This document shows positions 40,901 through 47,152 of a stretch of DNA of 64,000 nt, piece by piece. Position 1 is the first letter of the stretch. Each line of letters begins with the position of its first letter. The notes below the pieces were generated by a model, which made no database searches, was not told the origin of the DNA, and worked only from the letters and a program-made list of their open reading frames with translations. The position numbers and the translations under genes are program-made. The DNA is taken from contig CM019228.1 in NCBI GenBank assembly GCA_009741485.1, positions 14,245,678 through 14,309,677 on the forward strand, read 5' to 3'. Origin of the DNA: Malurus cyaneus samueli (lineage: Eukaryota; Chordata; Aves; Passeriformes; Maluridae).

Positions 40901-41651
40901 AATCACCTCAGTGCTGTGTTTTCAACACAACAGAGTTCTAAACTGTGGAATACAACATGACACTTGAATTAGTACATAGGGAGCAGTGATATTTTTCAGA
41001 CAACTGAAGGAATTTCTGGTAATAAAATGCCCAAGTTCTCTGTCCTACCAACAGCAGAGGAGTATATAAGAAGAAAATTAGTTTCTGTGTTAACTGTGAA
41101 TTAAAATTCTACAGGAGAGGTGAGACAATCCATAACCAACTGGGGGCAGTGTGATTTGAACTGGGGAGGAGCAGTGTGGTGATTACCTGAAGGTTCTCAT
41201 CCTCTCGGATCAGCTGCTTCCTGGGAAAAATCTGATTAGCCTGGATGCATTCAAGGCTGTGCTGAGTCTCTTCATCCTGAGGAACAAAGTGTGACAGTCA
41301 CCTACAGCTCTAGCACCCACTGCCACCCTCCCCAGCCATCCAGGCAAGGAAAAACTCCCACAGGATGAAGGGTCCGGAGAATTCTGGCATCAGCAAGTTA
41401 CTAAAGTTACTAAACTCTCAAAGACAGCCCCTCAGACAATAAATCTGGTATTACAAACAGGTTTTCTTCCTGCAGCCTGATTAATTAAGTCATTAAAAAG
41501 CTGTAAGATTTATAGTAGCATTAGGGAAAAACCATTAGCATTATGCTTAAAACTCAACAACCACACATGTAAACATTAATTCCCTCATGTTTTCCCCATT
41601 TCAAACTCTTCTGCTCTGTCACAGACCCTACAAAGTCTCTTTGCTTACCAT
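4760..41651 (-). CDS. MTMR3: MTMR3, myotubularin-related phosphoinositide 3-phosphatase (18 spliced coding segments)
   Basis: Joined coding segments (minus strand, transcript order): 41651-41649, 41276-41187, 39626-39510, 33967-33885, 31368-31202, 28337-28241, 27490-27377, 21948-21743, 21554-21423, 19550-19439, 18699-18504, 16971-16786, 15425-15255, 13123-12978, 12332-10937, 9135-9025, 8779-8691, 4931-4760. All introns are GT-AG, all phases fit and the total is 3588 nt (1195 residues plus stop); human MTMR3 has 1198. Order: PH-GRAM (about residues 20-130), myotubularin phosphatase (about 155-575) with loop CSDGWDR at 413-419, acidic linker, coiled coil about 1023-1055, C-terminal FYVE finger 1110-1175. 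Known for the family: MTMR3 removes the 3-phosphate from PtdIns3P and PtdIns(3,5)P2 on cytosolic membrane faces and limits autophagy initiation. The FYVE at the C-terminus and the conserved linker blocks separate it from MTMR4, its closest paralogue. It is intact: no frameshift, and the catalytic Cys, Asp and Arg are present. Confidence 0.97.
5232..5312 (-). mobile_element. Degenerate CR1 LINE fragment
   Basis: Matches the 3'-end block of CR1 seen elsewhere in the window (CAGGGACACCTTCCACTGTC and the CTCCAAGCC...CCTGG block) but with several changes. Orientation is minus. Confidence 0.45.
8168..8680. repeat. Minisatellite, about 11 units of 45-51 bp
   Basis: Tandem units built on CAGGGACAGGAGCAGTGTCC plus an ACACCCTCG(GTGCTG/CTGGTG)TG spacer. 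The standard unit is 45 bp; early units have a 6-bp insertion (51 bp), and one is shortened to 40 bp. Most unit lengths are multiples of three, so long reading frames stay open on both strands; these are not genes. The array ends about 11 nt from the donor of coding exon 17. In transcript sense each unit contains CTCCTGTCCCTGCACAG, resembling a splice acceptor. Confidence 0.95.
8691..8779 (-). CDS. MTMR3: MTMR3 coding exon 17, first half of FYVE finger (residues 1110-1139)
   Basis: This exon is 89 nt, reading VTRWLPDHLAAHCYGCDSAF then WLASRKHHC plus two bases of Arg1139. It carries the WxxD motif (WLPD), zinc ligands Cys1122, Cys1125 and Cys1138, and the start of the basic RKHHCR signature. 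The acceptor is CCCACAG and the donor GTAACT. The donor is followed almost at once by a minisatellite (8168-8680). Confidence 0.95.
9025..9135 (-). CDS. MTMR3: MTMR3 coding exon 16, in-frame cassette (residues 1073-1109)
   Basis: This exon is 111 nt, phase 0 to 0, reading TSIPDSESNLDQNCLSRCST then EIFSEASWEQVDKQDTE. The acceptor is CCAACAG and the donor GTACAG, which is weaker than most donors here. It lies between the coiled coil and FYVE finger. Its 37 codons equal the difference between the human 1198- and 1161-residue isoforms, so it is likely alternatively included. The near-complete conservation of its sequence argues for a retained function. Confidence 0.93.
9136..10936 (-). other. MTMR3: Intron 15 of the coding region
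   Basis: Mostly unique AT-rich sequence with one minisatellite (10466-10672). No exon was recognised between the linker exon and the cassette exon. Confidence 0.85.
10466..10672. repeat. Minisatellite, GGGTTTGGTT / GGTAACCCAG type
   Basis: About five full and partial units of roughly 36-40 bp containing GGGGTTTGGTTG, a TTTTACTGG core and TTTGGTAACCCAGG, plus shorter 17-18-bp partial units. Units differ by a few bases and by G-run length. Confidence 0.9.
10937..12332 (-). CDS. MTMR3: MTMR3 coding exon 15, long acidic linker and coiled coil (residues 607-1072)
   Basis: This single 1396-nt exon opens LPKTRSFDNLTT and contains the conserved block SDPSLNEKWQEHRRSLELSS. Next is a divergent, Glu/Lys- and Ser/Pro-rich stretch with little predicted structure. 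After that come conserved blocks around SPCALPLADRKDEVVCNGEP, ATNGHCVNGEDGR and SRSHLDDDGMPVYSDVIQQR-type sequence. A heptad segment follows at about residues 1023-1055 (RLRQIETGHQQEVETLKKQV), predicted to be a coiled coil. The exon is GC-rich with many CpGs, unlike the AT-richer introns. The acceptor is GTGCAG and the donor GTGAGT. Known for MTMR3/4: the linker carries phosphorylation and partner sites. Which of them survive here was not determined. Confidence 0.96.
12333..12977 (-). other. MTMR3: Intron 14 of the coding region
   Basis: 645 nt of unique sequence; nothing recognised. Confidence 0.85.
12978..13123 (-). CDS. MTMR3: MTMR3 coding exon 14, end of phosphatase domain (residues 559-607)
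   Basis: This exon is 146 nt, reading VLYPVCHVRNLMLWSAVYLP then CSSPSTPADDTCAPYPVPGS SPEEQPLG. The acceptor is CTCGCAG and the donor GTGAGC. V.......LW...YL closes the myotubularin fold; the proline-rich tail begins the disordered linker. Confidence 0.95.
13650..13846 (+). mobile_element. CR1 LINE 3' fragment
   Basis: Reads in the sense direction toward a GATGATCCCAGTGGGTCCCTT block and the TTCTGTGATTCTCTG-type 3' end of CR1. The same subfamily occurs at 46650-47152. Confidence 0.8.
14973..15130 (-). mobile_element. CR1 LINE 3' fragment
   Basis: Contains GGGTTTGGGCTGGAAGGGAC followed by the CATGGGCAGGGACACCT block, the reverse complement of the CR1 3' end. Confidence 0.85.
15255..15425 (-). 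CDS. MTMR3: MTMR3 coding exon 13, phosphatase domain (residues 502-558)
   Basis: This exon is 171 nt, phase 0 to 0, reading VKLVQHTYSCLFGTFLCNNA, then KERGEKHTQERTCSVWSLLR and FKNLLYSSQSES. The donor is GTATGT. The acceptor is TCTGCAG, preceded by a short (TG)6 run and only a weak pyrimidine tract. The ER....T.S.WS.L motif is a conserved late element of the phosphatase fold. Skipping would delete 57 residues in frame and very likely destroy activity. Confidence 0.96.
15435..15447. repeat. (CA)6 run, (UG)6 in the transcript, next to exon 13 acceptor
   Basis: Six CA units plus one C on the plus strand. In the transcript this is a UG run ending 8 nt before the AG of the exon 13 acceptor, in the place of a normal pyrimidine tract. 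Confidence 0.85.
16571..16700 (-). mobile_element. CR1 LINE 3' fragment
   Basis: GGAAGTGACCTTAAAGCCCA and CCATGGGCAGGGACACCATC mark the CR1 3' end in minus orientation; it is diverged from the younger copies. Confidence 0.8.
16786..16971 (-). CDS. MTMR3: MTMR3 coding exon 12, phosphatase domain (residues 440-501)
   Basis: This exon is 186 nt, phase 0 to 0, reading GFQVLVETEWLDFGHKFADR then CGHGENSDDLNERCPVFLQW and QFPCSFEFNEAFL. The acceptor is TCCTGCAG and the donor GTGAGT. The G..VL.E.EW..FGHKF..R.GHG....ERSP.F.Q..DC..Q motif follows the catalytic loop in every active myotubularin. Confidence 0.96.
16972..18503 (-). other. MTMR3: Intron 11 of the coding region
   Basis: 1.5 kb of unique sequence between the catalytic exon and exon 12; nothing recognised. 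Confidence 0.85.
18504..18699 (-). CDS. MTMR3: MTMR3 coding exon 11, catalytic CX5R loop (residues 374-439)
   Basis: This exon is 196 nt. It encodes WLSALESTKWLQHLSVLLKS, then a helix-strand unit with VVHAVDRDQRPVLVHCSDGW DRTPQIVAL, and ends YYRTTE. The loop CSDGWDR is the nucleophile motif: Cys413 (codon 18584-18582) forms the phosphocysteine, Asp418 is the expected acid/base and Arg419 binds phosphate. All are present, so this is predicted to be an active phosphatase and not a dead myotubularin. The acceptor is CCTCTAG and the donor GTGGGT. Confidence 0.97.
18700..19438 (-). other. MTMR3: Intron 10 of the coding region
   Basis: 739 nt of unique sequence; nothing recognised. Confidence 0.85.
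19439..19550 (-). CDS. MTMR3: MTMR3 coding exon 10, phosphatase domain (residues 337-374)
   Basis: This exon is 112 nt, reading YYPNCEVVFMGMANIHSIRK then SFQSLRLLCTQMPDPG. The acceptor is CCTGCAG and the donor GTAAGT. The Y....V.F..I.NIH..R.S.Q.L pattern places it just before the catalytic exon. Both neighbours are joined in split codons (Glu337 and Asn374) that resolve to the expected residues. Confidence 0.95.
19551..21422 (-). other. MTMR3: Intron 9 of the coding region
   Basis: 1.9 kb of unique, AT-rich sequence; no repeat or exon recognised. Confidence 0.85.
21423..21554 (-). CDS. MTMR3: MTMR3 coding exon 9, phosphatase domain (residues 293-337)
   Basis: This exon is 132 nt, phase 1 to 1, containing SSISNASGAESLAIQPQKLL then ILDARSYAAAVANRAKGGGC ECP. 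The acceptor is CCCCAG and the donor GTGAGC. The DARSY..A.AN...G.G.E motif is a hallmark of the myotubularin catalytic domain. It is separated from exon 8 by only 188 nt, the shortest intron in the gene. Confidence 0.95.
21743..21948 (-). CDS. MTMR3: MTMR3 coding exon 8, phosphatase domain (residues 224-293)
   Basis: This exon is 206 nt. It starts HQSNGAVISRCGQPEVSWWG, runs through WRNADDEHLVQSVAKACASD, and ends in a Ser/Asn-rich segment and DLSDVEF. The acceptor is TTTGCAG and the donor GTAAGG. The SRC.QP..G.......D...V motif is general to myotubularins; the D-E-H-L-V form and the Ser/Asn insert are typical of MTMR3/4. Confidence 0.95.
22836..23160 (-). mobile_element. CR1 LINE 3' fragment (young type)
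   Basis: Starts AAGAATCACGGAATGGATTG and runs through the CATGGGCAGGGACACCTCCC, GATCCAGGGACAACCACAGC and CTCCTGGAGCCCCTTTAGG blocks. Close to the copies at 31818, 40384 and 48370. Confidence 0.9.
23599..23663. other. Small CpG-dense patch in intron 7
   Basis: About 13 CpG dinucleotides in roughly 65 bp, in otherwise CpG-poor intron sequence; a second, weaker CpG group lies at about 23819-23862. Too short for a classical CpG island. No splice or coding signal was recognised. Confidence 0.6.
25018..25196 (+). mobile_element. CR1 LINE 3' end fragment
   Basis: Contains GTGGCTGCCCCTGGATCCCT and GGCAGGGGGTGGGATGGGAT, then CTTCCAACCCAATG, the sense 3' end of CR1. Confidence 0.85.
25588..25633 (-). 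mobile_element. Short CR1 LINE fragment
   Basis: Only the CCATGGGCAGGGACACCTTC to GATGCTCCAAGCC block is preserved. Confidence 0.6.
26600..26752 (-). mobile_element. CR1 LINE 3' fragment
   Basis: Starts TGGAATCATGGAATGTTTTA and continues with GGACCTTAAAGCTCATCTCA and TTGGACACTTCCAGGGATCC; minus orientation. Confidence 0.85.
27377..27490 (-). CDS. MTMR3: MTMR3 coding exon 7, phosphatase domain (residues 186-224)
   Basis: This exon is 114 nt, reading LCGSYPQEIIVPAWITDKEL then ESVASFRSWKRIPAVVYR. The acceptor is CCCCCCAG and the donor GTGAGC. C.SYP...VP....D.EL......R...R.P...Y is a family signature found in all myotubularins. Length is a multiple of three and the phase is symmetric (2 to 2). 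Confidence 0.95.
27491..28240 (-). other. MTMR3: Intron 6 of the coding region
   Basis: 750 nt of unique sequence; nothing recognised. Confidence 0.85.
28241..28337 (-). CDS. MTMR3: MTMR3 coding exon 6, start of phosphatase domain (residues 154-186)
   Basis: This exon is 97 nt, reading EHVTSRFKNEVERMGFDMNN then AWRISNINEKYK. The acceptor is CCCCAG and the donor GTGAGT. The E..RMG....WR.S..N..Y pattern is the conserved opening of the myotubularin phosphatase fold. It is phase 1 to 2, so it is not skippable in frame. Confidence 0.95.
29233..29269 (+). repeat. 37-bp segment shared with an insertion at 31859
   Basis: AT-rich segment containing TATTACAT and TTCTATTAAATATTTTAGA. It aligns with 31859-31895 at 34 of 37 positions, same orientation. 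Confidence 0.7.
30334..30436 (+). mobile_element. CR1 LINE 3' end fragment
   Basis: GTTCAAGGTCAGGCTGGACA, GGAAGGTGTCCCTGCCCATG and ACCATTCCATGATTA mark the sense 3' end of CR1. Confidence 0.85.
31202..31368 (-). CDS. MTMR3: MTMR3 coding exon 5, end of PH-GRAM (residues 98-154)
   Basis: This exon is 167 nt. It completes Arg98, then reads CQFSTFEQCQDWLKRLNNAI and on through FSFAYHAWCMEVYASEKEQH to LCRP. The acceptor is GGGACAG and the donor GTACGT. The amphipathic segment around LKRLNNAI is the C-terminal helix of the PH-GRAM fold; the FAYHAWCMEVY stretch links to the phosphatase domain. Confidence 0.95.
31818..32221 (+). mobile_element. Young CR1 LINE copy with a 38-bp internal insertion
   Basis: Aligns along its length with the copies at 40384 (same strand) and 48370 (opposite), with only scattered differences. 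CR1 sequence runs to 31859, is interrupted by AT-rich DNA at 31860-31897, and resumes at 31898 (GGGAGAGCTCAGAGCC). GGGAG is present on both sides of the interruption. Confidence 0.9.
31860..31897 (+). repeat. 38-bp insertion inside CR1, matching intron 5 sequence
   Basis: Absent from the sister CR1 copy at 40384. The segment 31859-31895 matches 29233-29269 at 34 of 37 positions. It is flanked by GGGAG at 31855-31859 and 31898-31902, which may be a short target duplication or microhomology. Confidence 0.7.
33885..33967 (-). CDS. MTMR3: MTMR3 coding exon 4, PH-GRAM domain (residues 71-98)
   Basis: This exon is 83 nt, starting VPLQLIESVECRD and ending CKDCKVI plus two bases of an Arg codon completed by the next exon. 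The acceptor is TTGCAG and the donor GTAGGA. The Cys-rich strand LTCKDCKV is typical of the MTMR3/MTMR4 PH-GRAM. The length is not a multiple of three, so skipping would frameshift. Confidence 0.95.
35236..35299 (+). repeat. 64-bp dispersed direct repeat, copy 1
   Basis: Contains AGTTGGACAAATCAAGC and TGCTCCCTATTTCTCACAG. Matches 40092-40155 at 62 of 64 positions, same orientation. The family is not recognised. Confidence 0.85.
35873..36076 (+). mobile_element. CR1 LINE 3' fragment (different subfamily)
   Basis: GAATTTCTCCATGGAAAGGG, GGTCAAGCATTGG, CCATCCCTGGAGGTGTCCAA and the 3' block TGGTCTTGGAGGGCTTTTCC are CR1 features; sense orientation. Confidence 0.85.
39510..39626 (-). CDS. MTMR3: MTMR3 coding exon 3, PH-GRAM domain (residues 32-70)
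   Basis: This exon is 117 nt, phase 0 to 0, from VPFIELHGES to KFKESVVN, with a TTTCTGCAG acceptor and GTAAGT donor. It carries the first strands of the PH-GRAM fold. Because it is symmetric, skipping would remove 39 residues in frame but break the domain. A 64-bp near-identical direct repeat lies on both sides of it (40092 and 35236). Confidence 0.95.
40092..40155 (+). repeat. 64-bp dispersed direct repeat, copy 2
   Basis: Partner of 35236-35299, 62 of 64 identical, on the other side of coding exon 3. Similarity stops abruptly at both ends. Confidence 0.85.
40384..40792 (+). mobile_element. Young CR1 LINE copy
   Basis: Uninterrupted 3' part of CR1 from AAGCCAGGCTGGGAGATCTG to the CTTCCATGATTCTCTG end. 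Nearly identical to 31818-32221 and to the inverted copy at 48370, so transposition was recent on the scale of this genome. Confidence 0.92.
41187..41276 (-). CDS. MTMR3: MTMR3 coding exon 2, N-terminus (residues 2-31)
   Basis: The exon reads DEETQHSLECIQANQIFPRK and continues to REDENLQ, nearly identical to the known MTMR3 N-terminus. It is flanked by a TCCTCAG acceptor and a GTAATC donor. It is 90 nt, phase 0 to 0. It leads into the PH-GRAM domain, which binds phosphoinositides and is found in all active myotubularins. Confidence 0.95.
41277..41648 (-). other. MTMR3: Intron 1 between start-codon exon and coding exon 2
   Basis: 372 nt of unique sequence; nothing recognised. Confidence 0.8.
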
Positions 41652-41722
41652 GACAGGCCCTGGGCAGGAGGAGGAATCCTCGTCTTTACTTGCAATACTT
41701 TGAGCTCTTCACTTGTTAAAAT
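41649..41722 (-). CDS. MTMR3: MTMR3 exon with end of 5' UTR and initiator codon (coding exon 1)
   Basis: Only the last three bases, 41651-41649, are coding: the exon ends exactly with ATG, followed by donor GTAAGC. A TTTTCTAG acceptor places the exon start at 41722. An in-frame TGA at 41711-41709, 20 codons upstream within the same exon, excludes a longer N-terminus in this transcript. After splicing the start has G at -3 and, from the next exon, G at +4, a strong Kozak context. The acceptor is inferred; a second AG lies 11 nt further into the exon. Confidence 0.85.
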
Positions 41723-42927
41723 CTAGAAAATCAGAAAAGTACAATGATGAAATAAAATTCATTTTCTTTTGGCAAATAAATACAAATTAACTGTTAAAGA
41801 CTGTGAATGTAGCTGTTAGAAAACTGAAGGCAAACAGTAATTATGAAAAGATGAAATCCATAGAAGCTCCTTCTCCTGAGAGCCAAAATTATTTCAAAAT
41901 GTGTCTGGTTCCTTCTGTTCATCCTGAAAAATCACCTTTGGATGTGCTGCTGGGAGAACACCTGTCTGAAGGCAGCAATTAGACTGGTGTTTATATAATT
42001 TAAATTAAAACATGTTCATCTTTCTGGATCCCTTGGAATTTTCTCCCAAGTTGTTCGCAGACTGTGAATCAGAAATCCATGGGTTACAAATCCAAAGGGA
42101 TCATTGGGATTATTTCAGCTGGTCTGGTATAAAACACATCCAGGGTTTGGATCCTTCTGGAGCTTGTTTCAGCTGTGGCACAAGAATTGGAATTTTTATT
42201 GGGATAAAAATCCTCGTTTTACACTTATGACTCATTTTGGATATCCATGATACATCCAAATATCCCTTTTCCTGCACTGACCTTTCCAGGAGCTGCAGAT
42301 CACTACACTGGGGACTTGCTCTCTCCATTACCCCACAACCCCAAAACCTTTGATTATCCACAGATTTTCTGGGAATATTAACAGACTCGAGCTTTATGCA
42401 AATCACTCTATTAGAAAAATCAATGACTGAAGTGAATACAGCAGGTACAATTTGATTTTGAGTTTGATATTGCACTGAACTTTTTTTATCTGGGTAAGTT
42501 CTTCCCTTTTTTTACTCAACCAGGATTCATTCAGATATTTTACAGGGTTTGCAGATTGGGGCAAATAAAAGTTACAAACGAAAATACATCACTCGAGTCC
42601 AGCCAGTTCTCAGTTCACATCCAAAGTTCATATCTCATTTATTTACTTATAAATATATTTCAAATTATCAGTGTTGATAATATCAGGTTGACAGAGAAAA
42701 CCACTTCAATCCATCAGCTCACAGCACAGCAGTACTGCAGGGAGCCCTAAACACATCCTGTGCTTTGTATGGAATATTGACAGAGGGAAAAAGAGCAGAA
42801 GATGCACATCAAGGATGTGCATGGATGTGTTTATATATACTTATATAAAAAGAGGAAATTATGAGCAGAGTCGAGCTCAAACTGCCATGAATTCACTAAA
42901 AATTATTGCAAAATGCAGATATAAAAT

Positions 42928-43042
42928 CCTGGGAGAGCTGGAGAGGGACTTGGGACAGTTGAAAGGTGTCCCCGTCTACGGCAGGGGTAGCACAGGATGA
43001 GCTTTAAGTTCCCTTCCCACCCAAACCATTCCAGGATTTTAT
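42928..43042 (+). mobile_element. CR1 LINE fragment with internal deletion
   Basis: CTGGGAGAGCTGGAGAGGGA joins directly to GGGACAGTTGAAAGGTGTCC, skipping about 200 bp present in the intact copies, then runs to the ACCATTCCAGGATTTTATGA end. Confidence 0.8.
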
Positions 43043-46000
43043 GATATAAAAAATACCTTGTTATTTCAGAGAATTCCTTCAGCTTCACACACAATCATCA
43101 AAGAAGCACCAACTTAATTAAAAATATGGGCTTTATTGCAAATTTGAAGCATGCTTAATATCTCTGAGGAAAAGTTTTAATTTTATAGGCACTGGAAAAA
43201 ATTTTCCTTTATACTTCAGTTTGATTAGATATATGTAATGTAAAAGTTTATTATATCACCACCTACATATTAATAAAACCAGTATTAGCTCAGAAAATTG
43301 GGTCTTTTTAAATATCTTACAGCTGTGCTCCAAAAATCCAGCACAAACCTCCAGCAGAGATTACCCAGAGTACCAAGTTTCAGTGTAACTCCTGCAACAG
43401 TTTCTACTGTAACAGTGTGGCTTTTTCCATGAGTGTGCCAACCTTCCTTTTTAAGGTGAAATTCGGGAAAGCTGGGGGAAAAAGTAAAATCTGCCTGCAT
43501 CAGAATTATCAGCTACAAAGGGTGATTCTGCCAAGATAAATGGTCCAAGAAGTTATAGGACTGGTTCTAAAGCAAACACTTTGCTCTGGCTGCTGCTGGG
43601 CATCAGTGAAACGCTTCAGTGACTTCCCAGCCACCAAAGGAGCTCTGGAAATTGCTGACAGAAATAGCAAAAAGGCTGAATTGTTCCAATGAGGCTCTCT
43701 GAGCTGATGGACAGTGAACACTCTGAAAGGAGTCATTCCTTTCCCATCATGGCAACGAGCTGATCCTGCTCCCTCCTGCAGCTCAAGGTCACTGGGCTGA
43801 GCACACGGGAAAGGGAACAGCTCTGGGACCAGGGATGGATCACACTGCTCAGGGACACCCCAAACCACACCTGATTTGACATTTCTTTCCATCCCAAAGC
43901 TTCCTAATCCATGTCTCGGAAACCAAACTCTTCCCATGGGACCAGAAGGAGGATCCCAGTAACAGCTGACAGCTCACAAGGGGATTTGTGGCTTTAGAAG
44001 CCTTGGAAGTGAGAATAAGAACATTCCTCAAAGCATCGACTCCAGAACCCACCCTGAACTCTCCCCACCATAATTCCCCACTGTGCTGCTCCAAGGGACA
44101 GCTTGGGACAAAGCCAGCCCAGCACCAAGTGACTGCACAAACCCATTCTGAGCTGCCCCACACCAGTTTTAGGATGGCAGAATGGAAGGAGAATTCTCAT
44201 TTTGATTAACAGCAGCTCTTCCCTGACAATAAACCCCATTTTCCAGAAATGAAACTGAAAGGTATAAATACAGCTCAGATAAAAAACCTGCCCAGGAAAG
44301 CAGCTTTAAATTCAGGCTCCTCCTTATCAATAGGATCACATAAAAATAGCAGACAGCTTATACACAGTGCAGTGAAACTTGGTTTTATTGGTACAAATAA
44401 TATTGAGTTTGGTCAGGACTGAAGCCAAAAAAAGGTGATGCTATCAATTTACTGTCTGTCCTTTTACCTGCAATTCCATGTGTGTTAAATTACACCAAAA
44501 AAGAGATTGGTCTTGTTAATTCTCCATCCTTATGTTCTGCTTGAAAAGATAAATGATGAGCAAAGGTTGTAACCTCAGACTCTGTTCAACCTCTCTGGGA
44601 ACATCTTAATTACCTTTTGTTTCAGATGTGCCTTCTGGTTTAAATTATGTACATAATTAAGAGTAGCAATAACCATCTGTTTGCCAGTGATTCTAAACAA
44701 AAAAGATTAGATAAATAAAAGGATCGTTTAAATTCACATATATTGAAATGCAGTTGGGACTTACAGCAAGAAAAATGAAAAACTGGAGGAGAAAAAGGAA
44801 AAATGGAAGAACCCAAACATTTCACTTTGTTCCCTTACCTTCCCCATCCAGACTGAACTCCATTTAATATCAAAATCAAACTGAGCTGACCCCTGAGCTG
44901 TTTACATACTGGGGCACAGTTGCCCTCTAAGTTTGGAATCCAAATTTTTTGGCAAAGGAACATTAGAAAATTTGTGAATTAAACATTCAGGAATGCGCTG
45001 TACCTTGAGCAAAAGATGCTTCTGTTGTAAACTGAAAACACTTCTCCCCCTTTGGCAGGTGGAAGGAAATTTCTGAGATAAACACTGAGTTTCCCTCATT
45101 TCAGTCCCTGGCAGGGAGGTTTCTCCTCTTTCCTGGCACCACAGGCTGCAGTAACTGAGTGACTTTCACCAGGATTTACTGGGGGAGCAGCGGACAACAC
45201 ACACATCTGCACATTATTCAGGAATAGCAGCACGACAAAGAATCACATTTGAAGATAGGGCACAACTAAGAGTCAGAAGCCTTTTTTTTAATAATTAAAG
45301 ACTGCAAACTCCAACTCAGTAAAATAACGATTTTTGTCTAAGATCTTGGAAAACATTTTGTTTCATTAAGAGAATAATCAATGGTAACCACAGAATTTAG
45401 CTCATCTTACCAAAATAATGTAATTCTTACCAAAGAATGAGAGAATAAACAGTCCTCTCTTGTCCCAGAAAGTTCCAACTGTTCTTATCTGATATTTCAC
45501 ATTGGCAGCTGCAAATAAAAAGACGGTATTTTAAAACATGAACCTTCCCTTGAAAAACCCACTTCTGGACCAGCAGTTTGGACAGGACACTCCACTGTTA
45601 GGATGTTTGGATTAATTAAAGAGGAAAAAGAGAAAGTCTAAGTGCTTTGTAGTTGTAACAAGAGCTTAACATTCCCACAGAGGGAATTCCAGGACTGGAT
45701 TCCGACGGACATACGTCCTGGATAAGGTCTCTCCTCTGGTAAGGAGCAGTTCCAAAATCATGGCCACAAAGAAATTCAGAATTCTCATAAATGAGTGAAT
45801 AAAACCTAAATTATGTTGCAACATGAGCTACAGGAGAGCATCTGATGGAAGATCCAACTGGATTTACATCCATCTTCAAAACTGGTTTTAATTTTACACT
45901 GAAATTAGCATTTTCCCCCCAACAAAGCCAATTAAGACCCTCAAACAGAGGTTGCTGCCCATGTACTTTGGGACAATGGTGCAATAATGCCAGAGAACAG

Positions 46001-46649
46001 CAATGCTCGTGAGGCCCCTCCTGCCAAGCCCTATCCTTTGGATTTTCAAGTGCTGTACAAACACTTTTTGCCTTAAACATGAAGCACTGTGTCAGAAGCA
46101 TATATTTGTAAAAAAAATTAGATGGAGAAAATATCTGATCTGCTTCATTGGTACAGTCATACCAACAAGTATCTCCTATGGCCTTCCAGGACATTAAAGT
46201 TCCACACTAAAATACCCAAACCCTAAAATGCAGAGTTCCAGACTAAACCCAACAGTTCCTAAAGCACACAAGCAGCCAAACTGATGGGACACCACTCCCT
46301 TGTGTCCAAAGATTTGCTGTTCACAGTAACTTGGACACTTGCCCAGTAGCACACTGCATCTGGATGTGCCTGGAAAGTCCAATTCCCACACCATATAATC
46401 CTGCTGCTGGAAATAGTTGGCCTGTACTTTGATGTGCCACAGCTACTGATAATTTTCACATTCTGGTGAAAGAAATAAAATATTTTTGTACTTTGCATTC
46501 ATTGTATCCTTTCATTTATGGCTTATGACAGGGAAAATAAGAAATACATAGAGAAAGAGATATAATTTTAGGACTGATGCAGGAGAAAGAAAGAGTTGAA
46601 AAATTGTGTGTCAAAAATGGTGCATTCCAAAGAGATGTGCCCCAGGCCC

Positions 46650-47152
46650 AGCATCAGTAGCCAGGTCAGGACAGGGATTGTCCTGCTCTTCCCTGGGATG
46701 GCCTCTCTTTGAGTGATGGGAACAGTTTTGGGTACCACAATATCAGAAGGATCTAAAGCTGTTGGAAAAAGTCCAAAAGAGGGGCATGAGGATAGGGAAG
46801 GGTTTGGAAGGGCTGAGGGCACTGGGAATGTTCAGCTGGAGCAGAGGAGGCTGAGGGGAGACTCCTCGGGGGCTGCAGCTCCAGTCTCTGCTCCCTGGGA
46901 CAGGGACAGCACCCAGGGAACGGCTGGAGCTGGGCCAGGGCAGGCTCAGGCTGGAGAGCAGGGAAAGGTTCTCCTGTCCCCAGAGGGTGCTGGCACTGCC
47001 CAGGCTCCCCAGGGAATGGTCCCAGCCCCGAGGCTGCCAGAGCTCCAGAGGATGCACGGGGGGGATTGTTGGGGTGTCTGGACAGGGCCAGGAACTGTAC
47101 TGGATGATCTCTGTGGGTCCCCTCCCATGCAGGGTTTTCATGATTCTAAGAT
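46650..47152 (+). mobile_element. CR1 LINE 3' fragment, about 500 bp
   Basis: Blocks such as GGTCAGGACAGGGATTGTCC, TTCAGCTGGAGCAGAGGAGG and GGATGATCTCTGTGGGTCCC are CR1 3' sequence in sense orientation, same subfamily as 13650. The reading frames in it are remnants and not an intact ORF2. Confidence 0.85.

Larger units (their letters stand above)
39627..41186 (-). other. MTMR3: Intron 2 of the coding region
   Basis: 1.6 kb with copy 2 of the 64-bp repeat (40092) and a young CR1 copy (40384-40792). Otherwise unique. Confidence 0.85.

Noticed and set aside
4760..41651. Identification as MTMR4 instead of MTMR3
   Set aside because: The N-terminus, linker blocks, cassette exon, C-terminal FYVE sequence, total length and catalytic Cys number match MTMR3 as I know it; MTMR4 differs strongly in the linker.
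4760..41651. Processed pseudogene or degraded copy
   Set aside because: Introns are present with GT-AG borders and no frameshift or premature stop occurs across 1195 codons.
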